Assembly: GCA_963743705.1 (NCBI GenBank)
Contig: CAVUQS010000005.1
Coordinates: forward strand, 248,001 to 312,000
Direction: 5' to 3'
DNA: 64,000 bases
DNA from: PALSA-243 sp963743705
GTDB taxonomy: Bacteria > Acidobacteriota > Terriglobia > Bryobacterales > Bryobacteraceae
Part shown: piece after piece, positions 7,253 through 15,473 of the stretch
Position numbering within the stretch: position 1 is the stretch's first letter
Layout of the letters: every line of letters begins with the position of its first letter
Program-made: the position numbers and the translations under genes
Notes under the pieces: generated by a model
The model's input: only the letters and a program-made list of their open reading frames with translations
What the model was told of the DNA's origin: nothing
Database searches by the model: none

Positions 7253-8986
7253 ATGAACGCGACGAAAGCCATCCAAATCGAGCTTCCCGCGCCACACGCC
7301 GGCCAACGCCAGGTGCTGGCGGAGGCGAAGCGGTTTAATGCGTGCGTTCTCGGAAGACGTTTCGGCAAGACGACGCTTGCCGTGGGTGAGGTCGTAAAGG
7401 CAGTCCTGCAGGGCTTCCCGGCCGCGTGGTGCGCGCCAACGTTCAAACTCCAAATGGAAGCTTGGCGCGCCTTGCAAGACGTCCTAGCGCCCGTTATCAG
7501 CGCGCGCAGCAACGCAGAAGGCCGCTTGGAGATTCGCGGCGGCGGCAGCGTGACGATGTTTTCGTTGGACGGCGAAACTGTCGCCGATTCTCTCCGCGGC
7601 CGAGCGTTCAAGTTGGTGATCGTCGATGAGGCGGCGATGGTGAAGAATCTTCGCACAGTCTGGGAGACGGCGATTAGACCATGCTTGGCGGACCATCGCG
7701 GTGGGGCCTGGTTTCTCAGCACGCCCCGCGGGTTTAACGATTTCAAGCTGTTCTACGACCGCGGGCAAGACGATGAGCGCGAAGACTGGGCAAGCTGGCA
7801 GATGCCGACCTCGAGCAACCCGCACATCGCGGCGGAAGAGATCGAGGCGGCGCGGCAGGACATGAGCGAGGCCGCTTTTTCGCAGGAATTCCTTGGGGAG
7901 TTCATCTCCTGGGAGGGCGCGGTCTTCCGGCGCGTTGCCGAGTGCGCCACGGCAGAGCGCAAGGACGGACCGGAGCCTAGCCACGAATACTGCATCGGCG
8001 TCGATTGGGGACGATCGACCGACTTCACTGTGTTCGTCGTCTTAGATGTCACCGCTAGCGCCATGGTGCACATGGACCGCAGCAACCGCGTCGATTACGC
8101 CGTACAGCGCGGCCGGCTGCAGGCGCTACGCGATCGGTGGAGGCCTTCGCGCATCATCGCCGAGGCGAACAGCATCGGGCAGGTAATGATCGAGTCGCTG
8201 GAGCGCGACGGCATCGCTATCGAGCCGTTCACCACAACCAACGCGAGCAAGGCCGTCATTGTGGAAAGCCTGGCCCTGGCATTCGAGCGCGGCGAGATCG
8301 AGATCCTGGACGACCCGGTTTTGCTCGGTGAATTGCAGGCCTTTGCCGCGGAGCAACTGCCAGGCGGATCGCTACGCTACGCCGCTCCTGGTGGTGGGCA
8401 CGACGACTGCGTAATCAGTCTCGCTTTGGCCTGGAGCGTGAAAGCCACGGCCGCCAACGCCGTCTACGGCGCCCTGCTGACCGACGCGGTTCTCTACGAA
8501 CAACTCCCGGCTGTCCCTATGCACAGCGCCCGCTGGATCGCGGTATCGTGCGGCGCGTGGCTCACCGCCGGCCTGTTCATCGACGATGGCGTCACGATCC
8601 ACATCGACAACGAATTCGTTGGCGGAAGCGCATCGGATCCCGAGTTCGCTTCGGCCTTGGTCACATGGCCGGTATTCGGTGAGGGCGGGCAACGACACTG
8701 GCCCACGGTCCTTGTTCCGCCCGGCCGCGAAGGTTTACGGCTCGAGCTACTGCGCCGCGGTGTGTTTACCGTGACCGTCGACGCGCTGGCTGATGACGAT
8801 ATCCGGCGTCCTGCGACCGCGCTGTTCAAGGGGAAATTGCGGATCAACCGGCGATGCAATTCCATTCTCCGCGACATGAAAACCTTTGCCTGGGACAAGC
8901 AACGTACCACGTCCTATAGCCCGGGCGCGGAATTAGTGCAGTTGGCGTGCAAGCGACTTCTAAGTAACTGGAGATTAATCGATTAA
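7253..8986 (+). CDS. Phage terminase large subunit with a long C-terminal extension
   Basis: A 577-residue packaging motor. The ATPase domain has Walker A LGRRFGKTT (residues 33-41), Walker B LVIVDEA (about 123-129) and motif III STPRG. The nuclease has Asp in IGVDWGRSTD (about 251) and GGHDDC (about 382-387). A typical TerL of this kind ends near residue 405. Here another 170 residues follow, with a buried-strand pattern (WIAVSCGAWLTAGLF, VTIHIDNEF near 450, HWPTVLVPPGREGLRLELLR, KLRINRRCNSILRDM). These resemble a degenerate PBSX-type nuclease module. The 111-bp gap before the gene has no ORF. Confidence 0.88.
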   Translation: MNATKAIQIELPAPHAGQRQVLAEAKRFNACVLGRRFGKTTLAVGEVVKAVLQGFPAAWCAPTFKLQMEAWRALQDVLAPVISARSNAEGRLEIRGGGSVTMFSLDGETVADSLRGRAFKLVIVDEAAMVKNLRTVWETAIRPCLADHRGGAWFLSTPRGFNDFKLFYDRGQDDEREDWASWQMPTSSNPHIAAEEIEAARQDMSEAAFSQEFLGEFISWEGAVFRRVAECATAERKDGPEPSHEYCIGVDWGRSTDFTVFVVLDVTASAMVHMDRSNRVDYAVQRGRLQALRDRWRPSRIIAEANSIGQVMIESLERDGIAIEPFTTTNASKAVIVESLALAFERGEIEILDDPVLLGELQAFAAEQLPGGSLRYAAPGGGHDDCVISLALAWSVKATAANAVYGALLTDAVLYEQLPAVPMHSARWIAVSCGAWLTAGLFIDDGVTIHIDNEFVGGSASDPEFASALVTWPVFGEGGQRHWPTVLVPPGREGLRLELLRRGVFTVTVDALADDDIRRPATALFKGKLRINRRCNSILRDMKTFAWDKQRTTSYSPGAELVQLACKRLLSNWRLID

Positions 8987-9010
8987 ATGACCGACGAAAG
9001 GAACAGTTAG

Positions 9011-9430
9011 ATGAACGTATCAAACAGCAAAGTTATCGTCGTTGGCGAGACGCCCACGAAAATAGACCTTGTAGTCAAAAACGCAACCACGCCGGGGTTC
9101 ACTAGAGTGGGCCCGCCCAAGAACCTCGGGATGGCCAGCGAGGACGACAACTGCCTGATGGTCACCTGCCTCAGCGGCAAGGTCAAGGTGGGCATCGGAG
9201 ACATTCCCAACTCCTGGACGCCATTCAAGGCGCAGCAAGAACAAACGGTCGGAGAGGGCAAGACGGCGTGGTTCGAGCTGAATAACTGGTCAAACTCAGC
9301 TCTCTCTTGCGTGGCCATCGGCAATCAGCCGGCGATTCTGGCTATCGCGACGGGCATCGACCACGCCAAAGTCGCGGAGAGTGCAGCCGCGATAGCGGGC
9401 GCGTACGCCGCGGCAGGAGTGAAGCGATGA
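9011..9430 (+). CDS. Hypothetical phage protein, beta-rich
   Basis: A 139-residue protein 24 bases after TerL, ending in an ATGA overlap with the next gene. It is beta-rich with alternating hydrophobics (SKVIVVGETPTKIDLVVKNA, KVKVGIGDIPNSW) and an alanine-rich C-terminal helix (AESAAAIAGAYAAAG). It resembles small structural or decoration proteins in general features only. A portal or connector gene would be expected here, and this is not one. Confidence 0.55.
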   Translation: MNVSNSKVIVVGETPTKIDLVVKNATTPGFTRVGPPKNLGMASEDDNCLMVTCLSGKVKVGIGDIPNSWTPFKAQQEQTVGEGKTAWFELNNWSNSALSCVAIGNQPAILAIATGIDHAKVAESAAAIAGAYAAAGVKR

Positions 9431-9645
9431 GTCGCCCGACCCACGACCAATGCTATGCAGGCCTATCCGCGGACGGCAAGATGATCCTTAAACCGAAATT
9501 CGCTGCGTCGATGCTACGGTGCGACGCGCAGGCTCAAGACGGGGCGGCCATCACGCGATGCGGAATCTCGCGGGCTTTCGACGCGAAGCCTGTCGAGACA
9601 CATGTGCGCATCGTCGATTTGATGGAGGATTTTCTCGAGGACCTA

Positions 9646-10785
9646 GTGTTGTGAGTTGGAAATTCATTGAATAAATGATGCGATACCCTCATACTGGAGG
9701 CATGGGTATCGGACGCCCCACCAAACCGCTCAACCTCACGGAGGAGGAAAGAGAGAAGCTCACCATGTTGGCTCGTCGCCCGAAGTCGGCACAAGCCATG
9801 GCAATGCGGGCTCGCATTGTACTCAGCTGCGATGAGGGTTTGAACAATGGAGGGGTAGCCAAGAAGTTGCAGATCACAGGAGCCACCGTTTGTAAATGGC
9901 GGGAGCGTTTTCGAGTGAATCGGCTGGAAGGCTTGCTCGATGAGCCGGCCGGGTGCTCCGCGGTGGATTACGGATAAGCAGGTGGAGGCCGTTATCACCA
10001 AAACGCTGGAGTCGATGCCGGCTAGCAGCACCCACTGGAGCACGCGGCTCATGGCGAAAAAGGCAGGCTTGTCGCAGACAGCCGTCGTGCGGATTTGGCA
10101 TGCCTTTGGATTGCAGCCCCACCGGGTGGAGAACTTCAAGCTTTCCAAAGACCCTCAATTTATTGAGAAGGTTCGGGATATTGTCGGTTTGTACATGCAT
10201 CCGCCGGATCGAGCGATCGTCTTATGCGTAGACGAAAAGAGTCAGGTGCAGGCGTTGAACCGGACGCAGCCGATTTTGCCGTTGGCGCCGGGCGTGCCGG
10301 CGCGGCAATCGCACGATTACGAACGGCACGGAGTGACTTCCCTGTTTGCGGCGATGGATGTGGCAAGCGGCGTCACCATCAGCAACTGTTATCGACGACA
10401 CAGGCATCAGGAATTCCTGCGATTTCTCAACGATGTCGATGCCAATCTTCCGCGCGGGCTGGAGGTTCATCTGGTGATGGACAACTATGGCGCCCACAAG
10501 GTCAGCAAAGTGCGCTCTTGGTTAGTGCGCCATCCCCGTTACCACGTCCATTTCACGCCCACGAGCGGAAGTTGGCTGAATCTGATTGAGCGGCTGTTCG
10601 CCGAAGTGACCGAACGCTGCGTGCGGCGGGGCAGCCATACCGCCGTCGGAGAATTGGAAAAGGCCATGCTCGCTTACCTGGATCAACGGAATCGAAATCC
10701 GAAGCCGTTTGTATGGAAAGCAGACGCGGATTTGATCCTGGGCAAGGTTGAACGACTTTGTCAACGAATTTCTAACTCAGGACAC
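9646..10785 (+). mobile_element. IS630-family insertion sequence, 1140 bp
   Basis: Flanked by a TA duplication (9644-9645 and 10786-10787), the IS630 hallmark. Imperfect terminal inverted repeats match at 21 of the first 25 positions (left GTGTTGTGAGTTGGAAATTC, right GTGTCCTGAGTTAGAAATTC on the complementary strand). It carries one transposase in two frames. Confidence 0.93.
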
Positions 10786-10788
10786 TAG
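9675..10788 (+). pseudogene. IS630 transposase, frameshifted
   Basis: The first frame (9675-9977) encodes the N-terminal helix-turn-helix (LTEEEREKLTMLARRP, NNGGVAKKLQITGATVCKWR). The second (to 10788) encodes the DDE domain, with Asp in VLCVDEKSQ, Asp in VMDNYGAHK and Glu in LNLIERLFAEV. The switch lies at about 9940-9955, where the usual DEPRPGAPR becomes DEP plus a frame change of +1 (or -2). IS630 elements with programmed shifts normally use -1, so an indel is the simpler reading. The stop codon TAG is completed by the duplicated TA and the first base of the host gene. Confidence 0.85.
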
Positions 10789-11480
10789 CGGAATATTACG
10801 AATCCGACGAACTGGATCCAGACGTGCATAACCGCCTGATCGCGCGACTACGGAGCGCCTTGTCCACGCTCGAGCTTACCGAGAAAACCAGGAACAGCGC
10901 GGCGAATTTGGAGCGCAGCCAACTTGCGCAAGCGGAGAAGGATCGCGAAGAGGCGCATAGGTTCATGGCGAACGACAGCAAAGTGTCCCCGCTCCGCGAT
11001 CGCATCGCCGCCGTCCGCGCCCGGCGGGCGCAGCGCGCTCTCGACAGCCAGATTGAAAAGCATCAGCCGGGTTACTCGAGCCTGCAGGCCGCGTTTGATG
11101 CCGCGCGCAACCAGCGCGTCGCGAGTCCCAAGATCCTCACGATCGATGGGGCGGCGCCCGTGACTATGGACGCTGATAATTCGCCTGTCAAGACGCCCGC
11201 TCAGCCTGTGCGGTGTCCAGCGGCGCAGGCCAAGGATCGGGCGATTTTCCGGAATCACAACGTTTCTAATTACTCGCAGAGCGATCAGACCGTCGATAGT
11301 TACATCGATCTGCAGCGGGCGATGGATTCGCAACGCGGCAAATTGGCTTGAGTTTTGCGCGGGGCACGTATGGCGCTTCCTCCTTTGCGGCGCCGCAAAG
11401 CCTTCGCGTGGCTGGCAGAAGACATCATCTGCTAGCACCACCTCGGGGCCGGGTTTTTTATCCTTTTCCCGGATCGGGGG

Positions 11481-11525
11481 CCCTTGGGCCGGGTTACTGC
11501 GAGTGCCCGGCCCAGGGTGTTTTTG
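11481..11525 (+). terminator. Intrinsic terminator before the tape-measure gene
   Basis: A GC-rich stem (CCCTTGGGCCGGG against CCCGGCCCAGGG, with one bulged T), a 12-base loop and a TGTTTTTG tail. It separates the packaging operon from the tail gene. The 199-base gap 11352-11550 holds little else apart from a weaker CCGGG/CCCGG pair around a T run at 11450-11470. Confidence 0.7.
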
Positions 11526-11550
11526 AAGTATGTGAAGAGTGACTAAAACA

Positions 11551-11595
11551 ATGACGCCCGAAGAAGTTTATTTACTCGCTAGGAGGTCACGATAA
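11551..11595 (+). CDS. 14-codon leader-like ORF abutting the tape-measure gene
   Basis: ATG to TAA encodes MTPEEVYLLARRSR. The AGGAGG that serves the tape-measure GTG lies inside it, and its stop touches that start. Could be a translational-coupling leader or a remnant of a tail-assembly chaperone. Too short to identify. Confidence 0.3.
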   Translation: MTPEEVYLLARRSR

Positions 11596-13830
11596 GTGTC
11601 TGAAAATATTTTGGAATCGTACCTTGTCTCTTTAAATTTTCGAACCGAAGATTCGTCGTTACATAAGTTCAATGGCGCGCTGAATCAGGCTGAGCGGGCG
11701 GCCAAGTTGACCGCCGGCGCACTGACTCGAGACATATCGGGCGTCGAGAAGTCGCTTGGGTGTTCCTTTGTCGGAATGACTAGGAAGGTACTGGAAGTGC
11801 AGGGTGCGCTCACGAGCGGATTCTTGGGCATCTCCGGGGCGATCCTTGGCGTGCTCGACAAGGCCGCGATGGCCGATCAATCCTACCGGCTGATGGGCCT
11901 GCGGATGATGATGACCGGCGAAAGCGCGCGCAAGCTGTCGATGATTACGTCGGCGTTGGGCGCATCGCTCGAAGAAATCATCTGGGATCCGGAACTCCAT
12001 CAACGCGCGAACGAGATGTCCGCCCATATCGACCGGATGACTGGGATGTTGGGGCTGTCGTTCGAGAAAGACATGCGCTCGATTCGCGACGTGCGCGCCG
12101 AGTTCGGCCGGCTCGGCGTGGACGTCGAATTTCTGGGGTTGAAGTTTGCGACCGATCTGTGGCAGAAGGTATCCCCAGGCGATCCAGCGAAACAGTTGGA
12201 TCAGTGGATAGGCGACTTTGAGAAAAAAATCCCGGAACTCTCGGGTGATCTATCCACCTTAGGCAGCCTAATCCTCAAAGACACCGTGCACGTCCTGCAG
12301 GAAACCGGCGCCGCTGCGAAAGAAGGCGCCCTGGCGTTCACGAATTTCGTTGGCGCGCTCTCCAACGACAAATCGATTGAGTCTTCCACGTTTTCCTTTC
12401 ACAACCTCGCCAAAGCGCTCGAGCATGTCGAGCATGCGGCATTTGGAGTCCTGGGCGCGGTGACTGGCGCGGAAAAGACCGTTGGCGACGTGGCGAATGC
12501 CGCCGCGCTTTATTTGGGCGGCAAACCCGAAGAGGCCTCGGACAAATTCAAGAAAGCCCGCAAGGATCTTACGGCGGGCTCCGGCGCGGTCCTTGGGCTG
12601 GCTCCTGGAGCCGCTGTTGGAGGCGCGGCAGGTGCGATTCTGGGCTTGCCGGCGGGTCCGCTGGGAGTTGCGGTAGGCGGAGCCCTCGGAACCGCTGCAG
12701 GGGCTGCGCTAGGGGCGGGAGGCGGCGCCCTGGTCGGCAAGGCGACCCAGGAGACCGGCAGCACGCCGACCGACGCTCAGGCTTTCATGGCCGAAGTTAA
12801 AGAATTCGGCGGCGTCGGTCAGGCCCTCATGCACGAGGTCGGCAAAACCATCGATCAATTCTATGGTTGGCTGTACCAGACGCCAGCGCAGCCACAGACG
12901 GCTCAGCCCGCGCCGCACGCGTTGAATCAGGATACGCGCGCAAGCATGCCGCCAGGCCTAATGATGAACGTTCCCGTCCCGGTCGGCGCGTTGAATCAAA
13001 CTCAACCACCAGCACTTCGCACTACCTCCGACCTGGTCGATCAACTAGCAGAGGCGATCGCCGCCGTCGAAGCTGGGTCGAAAAAGAATCCCCGCAGCGT
13101 GCGCAACAACAACCCTGGCAACCTTCGCACCTGGGGCGACTATCCCGTCGATGAAGGTTATGTAAAGTTCCCGGACTGGGCCACCGGCATGGCTGCGCTC
13201 AAGCATCAGATCGAAAAGAACATCGCCCGCGGGCTCACGCTCGGAGAATTCTTCGCCGGAAAAGAAGGCGTATACGGGGGTTTCGCCCCCAAGGGGGACA
13301 ACAACGATCCGGCGGCCTACTTGGACACCATCGTCAGGAAACTAGGGCTAGGCAAAATCGACCTCAATACCCCGCTGAATCAGATCGTGACCACTGCCCC
13401 GGCCGCTGCAGCGCCGCCGCTGATTCCGCAAGCGCCCATAGGACCGCCGGCTGTTCGTCCGATCTCGTACCTCATGCACCCGCAACCGGATTCACGTTCG
13501 CTCTGGATGTCACCCAACGACGGCAACGCGCCGCGGGCGCGGTTCGCGGGCTTCGAGATCCCCGATAACACTCTGAACGCATGGCCAACGCTCGCCGGCG
13601 ATTTCAGCGACACGATGGGTGTGTTCCAGCGGAACATGGCAGCATCCATGGTTCCGTCGGCGCCCGTCATCAATGCGCCGCAAAGCATAGACCTCGGCGG
13701 CGTGCAGATTTATATCACCGAGCCAGGCGCAGACGCGGAGCAAATTGAGCGGGCCGTGAGCAAAGGCATTCGCGAAGCGATGGCGCATCAAACGCAGTTC
13801 GATATCACGCAGTTACGGAGTAGTTATTAA
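11596..13830 (+). CDS. Tail tape-measure-like protein with a C-terminal lytic-type domain
   Basis: A 744-residue protein from GTG 11596, with AGGAGG nine bases upstream. The N-terminal 330 residues are mostly helical with the short-repeat character of tape measures (FNGALNQAERAAKLTAGALT, VQGALTSGFLGISGAILGVL). Residues about 333-380 are a glycine/alanine-rich hydrophobic segment able to enter membrane. Residues about 503-590 carry RNNNPGNLRTWGDYPVDEGY, the motif of phage muralytic 'NNPGNIR' domains. The C terminus is proline-rich with a final amphipathic helix. Likely sets tail length and opens the cell wall. At 744 residues it would correspond to a short tail if it acts as a ruler. Confidence 0.72.
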   Translation: MSENILESYLVSLNFRTEDSSLHKFNGALNQAERAAKLTAGALTRDISGVEKSLGCSFVGMTRKVLEVQGALTSGFLGISGAILGVLDKAAMADQSYRLMGLRMMMTGESARKLSMITSALGASLEEIIWDPELHQRANEMSAHIDRMTGMLGLSFEKDMRSIRDVRAEFGRLGVDVEFLGLKFATDLWQKVSPGDPAKQLDQWIGDFEKKIPELSGDLSTLGSLILKDTVHVLQETGAAAKEGALAFTNFVGALSNDKSIESSTFSFHNLAKALEHVEHAAFGVLGAVTGAEKTVGDVANAAALYLGGKPEEASDKFKKARKDLTAGSGAVLGLAPGAAVGGAAGAILGLPAGPLGVAVGGALGTAAGAALGAGGGALVGKATQETGSTPTDAQAFMAEVKEFGGVGQALMHEVGKTIDQFYGWLYQTPAQPQTAQPAPHALNQDTRASMPPGLMMNVPVPVGALNQTQPPALRTTSDLVDQLAEAIAAVEAGSKKNPRSVRNNNPGNLRTWGDYPVDEGYVKFPDWATGMAALKHQIEKNIARGLTLGEFFAGKEGVYGGFAPKGDNNDPAAYLDTIVRKLGLGKIDLNTPLNQIVTTAPAAAAPPLIPQAPIGPPAVRPISYLMHPQPDSRSLWMSPNDGNAPRARFAGFEIPDNTLNAWPTLAGDFSDTMGVFQRNMAASMVPSAPVINAPQSIDLGGVQIYITEPGADAEQIERAVSKGIREAMAHQTQFDITQLRSSY

Positions 13831-13859
13831 CTCGAATTACCGAAAGGACAAACAATAAT

Positions 13860-14870
13860 ATGACGGCCTTTGGAAAAGTCATTCCCGTTCTCGGCCCCAA
13901 TGTCGGATTTCCCGGCCAGTGGTCCCGGACCGCAGACTCAATCATCGTGGCAAAGACGGTACCCACCACGACCGCCACGAATCTTCCGTTCGGCGCCGGC
14001 GCGGTAAACATTCCGTCGGCCATGGGCGGCAACTTCCAGAGCTTCGCGGACTTCCTCGCGACTGCTTCGAACGCTCAGAACCTGCAGCAGTACTTCGCCG
14101 GCATCGCCGTTCGCAATGTGAAGGTGATGCAGCCGTATTCCGCGCTTTCGCAAAACGCGGTAAACCCCATCAACACCACCGCCACGCAAGCGACGGTCGG
14201 TTCCACCACCATCGTTGTAGCCTCGGCAACGGGTATCGCAATCGGTCAGTCTGTCGAAGGCGCGGGGGTTCAGGCGAACACTATGGTGACCGGCGTCAGC
14301 GGCACGACCATCACCATTTCGCTCGCGACCATCGCGGCGTTGAGCAGCACCAATGTGGTGTTAACTTCCAGCACAACGCCGGCAATCGGGTACTATGGGC
14401 CGGGAGATATCGCTGAAGTCCTAGTGCGGTCCTCGATCGTCGTCGTCGTGAACGGCACGGGAACGCCGCAATCGGGCCTGCCGGTTTACATTCGCACGGT
14501 CGCGAATGCGAATCTCGCCGGCACTTCGGTGGGAGACTTCGAGGCGGCGGCGGATCTCGCTACCTCCTCGATCACCATCACCGCCACGCTCGGCAGCACG
14601 TCGCTGACGACGTCGGCCGGAACCGGTCTCGCGATCGGTCAGATGGTATCGGGCCCGGGCATCGCGCCGAACACCTACCTGACGGCGGGTAGCGGCACTT
14701 CCTGGACCATATCTCAAGGCGCAATCGCAGCGGTGACGACCGGCGCCGCGTCGTTCTACAACACCGCATTGCTCGGCACGGTGCAGGATCCGTTCATCGT
14801 CTTCCGCACGGGCCAGATCGACAGCAACAACGTCGCCGAGGTCCTGATCAAGAATCGTCACGCGGCGTAA
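13860..14870 (+). CDS. Phage head cement/decoration-like structural protein
   Basis: A 336-residue protein; AAAGGA precedes the ATG. The N terminus (VGFPGQWSRTADSIIVAKTV, then FAGIAVRNVKVMQPYSAL) and the end (DPFIVFRTGQIDSNNVAEVL) resemble structural cement proteins of the Gp24 kind. Two inserted beta-rich units of about 60 residues repeat one pattern: residues about 109-165 (TGIAIGQSVEGAGVQANTMV) and about 236-300 (TGLAIGQMVSGPGIAPNTYL), the 'GMxVxGxGIxxGTxV' type seen in many virion surface proteins. So it is probably a virion surface protein, although no capsid gene is present. Confidence 0.55.
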   Translation: MTAFGKVIPVLGPNVGFPGQWSRTADSIIVAKTVPTTTATNLPFGAGAVNIPSAMGGNFQSFADFLATASNAQNLQQYFAGIAVRNVKVMQPYSALSQNAVNPINTTATQATVGSTTIVVASATGIAIGQSVEGAGVQANTMVTGVSGTTITISLATIAALSSTNVVLTSSTTPAIGYYGPGDIAEVLVRSSIVVVVNGTGTPQSGLPVYIRTVANANLAGTSVGDFEAAADLATSSITITATLGSTSLTTSAGTGLAIGQMVSGPGIAPNTYLTAGSGTSWTISQGAIAAVTTGAASFYNTALLGTVQDPFIVFRTGQIDSNNVAEVLIKNRHAA

Positions 14871-14883
14871 CGTCGGCGTTTGC

Positions 14884-14928
14884 TTCGCGAATCAAACGCG
14901 CCAGCGCAAGTCGCGTTTGATTCGCGAA
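14884..14928 (+). repeat. Perfect 17-bp inverted repeat after the cement gene
   Basis: TTCGCGAATCAAACGCG, an 11-base loop, then its exact complement. It lies 13 bases after the stop codon, between the rightward structural genes and the leftward decayed lipoprotein gene. It lacks a clear T run on either strand, so it may be a bidirectional terminator or a protein-binding site. Confidence 0.65.
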
Positions 14929-14998
14929 AGTCAAAAATTGACGATGTGAGCCGGAATCTACTTGACCTGAGCCAGATGCGAGCGAGCTACTGACCGAG

Positions 14999-15392
14999 TC
15001 AGTGAAGCGGCCTAGGGCCTGACTCGTGCATATAAGGTTCGATAAGCTTATCGAACTCATCCTGTTCCGGGAGCTGGTGCTTGAGGTGTACATTCCGAAG
15101 AAAGTTCCCTCCACCGCATCGAGCAGGGTTGCGTTTGCCCCGCTCGCGGGGGAATGACCATATCAGCATCATACACTTGCCCAATTTCGCGTTCCGATGG
15201 TTGGTATAGTTAGCAAGGTCGCGCGTTGAGTACCCCGCGATCTTGAACGTCTTCTCAGCTTGTTCCGCGCATTTGTAATCGGCCTCGCTGGGCCCTTGCC
15301 CCGCATCGGGATTGCCCACCGCCGCCACGCGACGCTCCGGGCTGCAGCCCGGCCAGCAGGACGGCGCATAACAGCGCAACTACATATCTCAT
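14999..15392 (-). pseudogene. Decayed lipoprotein gene with several frameshifts
   Basis: The ATG at 15392 starts a lipoprotein signal (MRYVVALLCAVLLAG). The lipobox Cys and mature part (CSPERRVAAVG, then YKCAEQAEKTFK, NAKLGKCMMLI) lie in a second frame, displaced by one extra base in a G run near 15347. A third frame then supplies TLLDAVEGTFFGMYT, and the second resumes for the DEFDKLIEPYMHE ending. The pieces in this order look like one small secreted lipoprotein. At least three frame changes imply real decay. The family is recalled only by its general pattern. Confidence 0.55.
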
Positions 15393-15473
15393 GGAATCAG
15401 CCTGGGGCTGACAGGATGACTTGCTGCTTGTCCACGTACACGACCCGAAACGCGGCGCGCGCCGAACGCAAGG

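Larger units (their letters stand above)
9427..11351 (+). pseudogene. Hypothetical phage gene split by IS630
   Basis: Exon-like halves 9427-9645 and 10788-11351. Removing the IS and one TA copy rejoins them in frame (EDFLEDL, then AEYYESDELDPD), giving an original protein of about 261 residues. The downstream half read alone from GTG 10824 has no proper start. The N terminus is cysteine-containing; the centre (LRSALSTLELTEKTRNSAAN to EKDREEAHRF) is a long charged helix resembling a scaffolding or chaperone-type coiled coil, but no family is recognised. The ATG overlaps the preceding stop as ATGA. Confidence 0.8.

Noticed and set aside
10824..11351. An independent 175-residue gene after IS630
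   Set aside because: It joins in frame with 9427-9645 once the IS is removed; the apparent GTG start is an internal codon.
14848..15114. An 88-residue minus-strand gene
   Set aside because: It crosses the 17-bp inverted repeat, and its only recognisable part belongs to the decayed lipoprotein gene.
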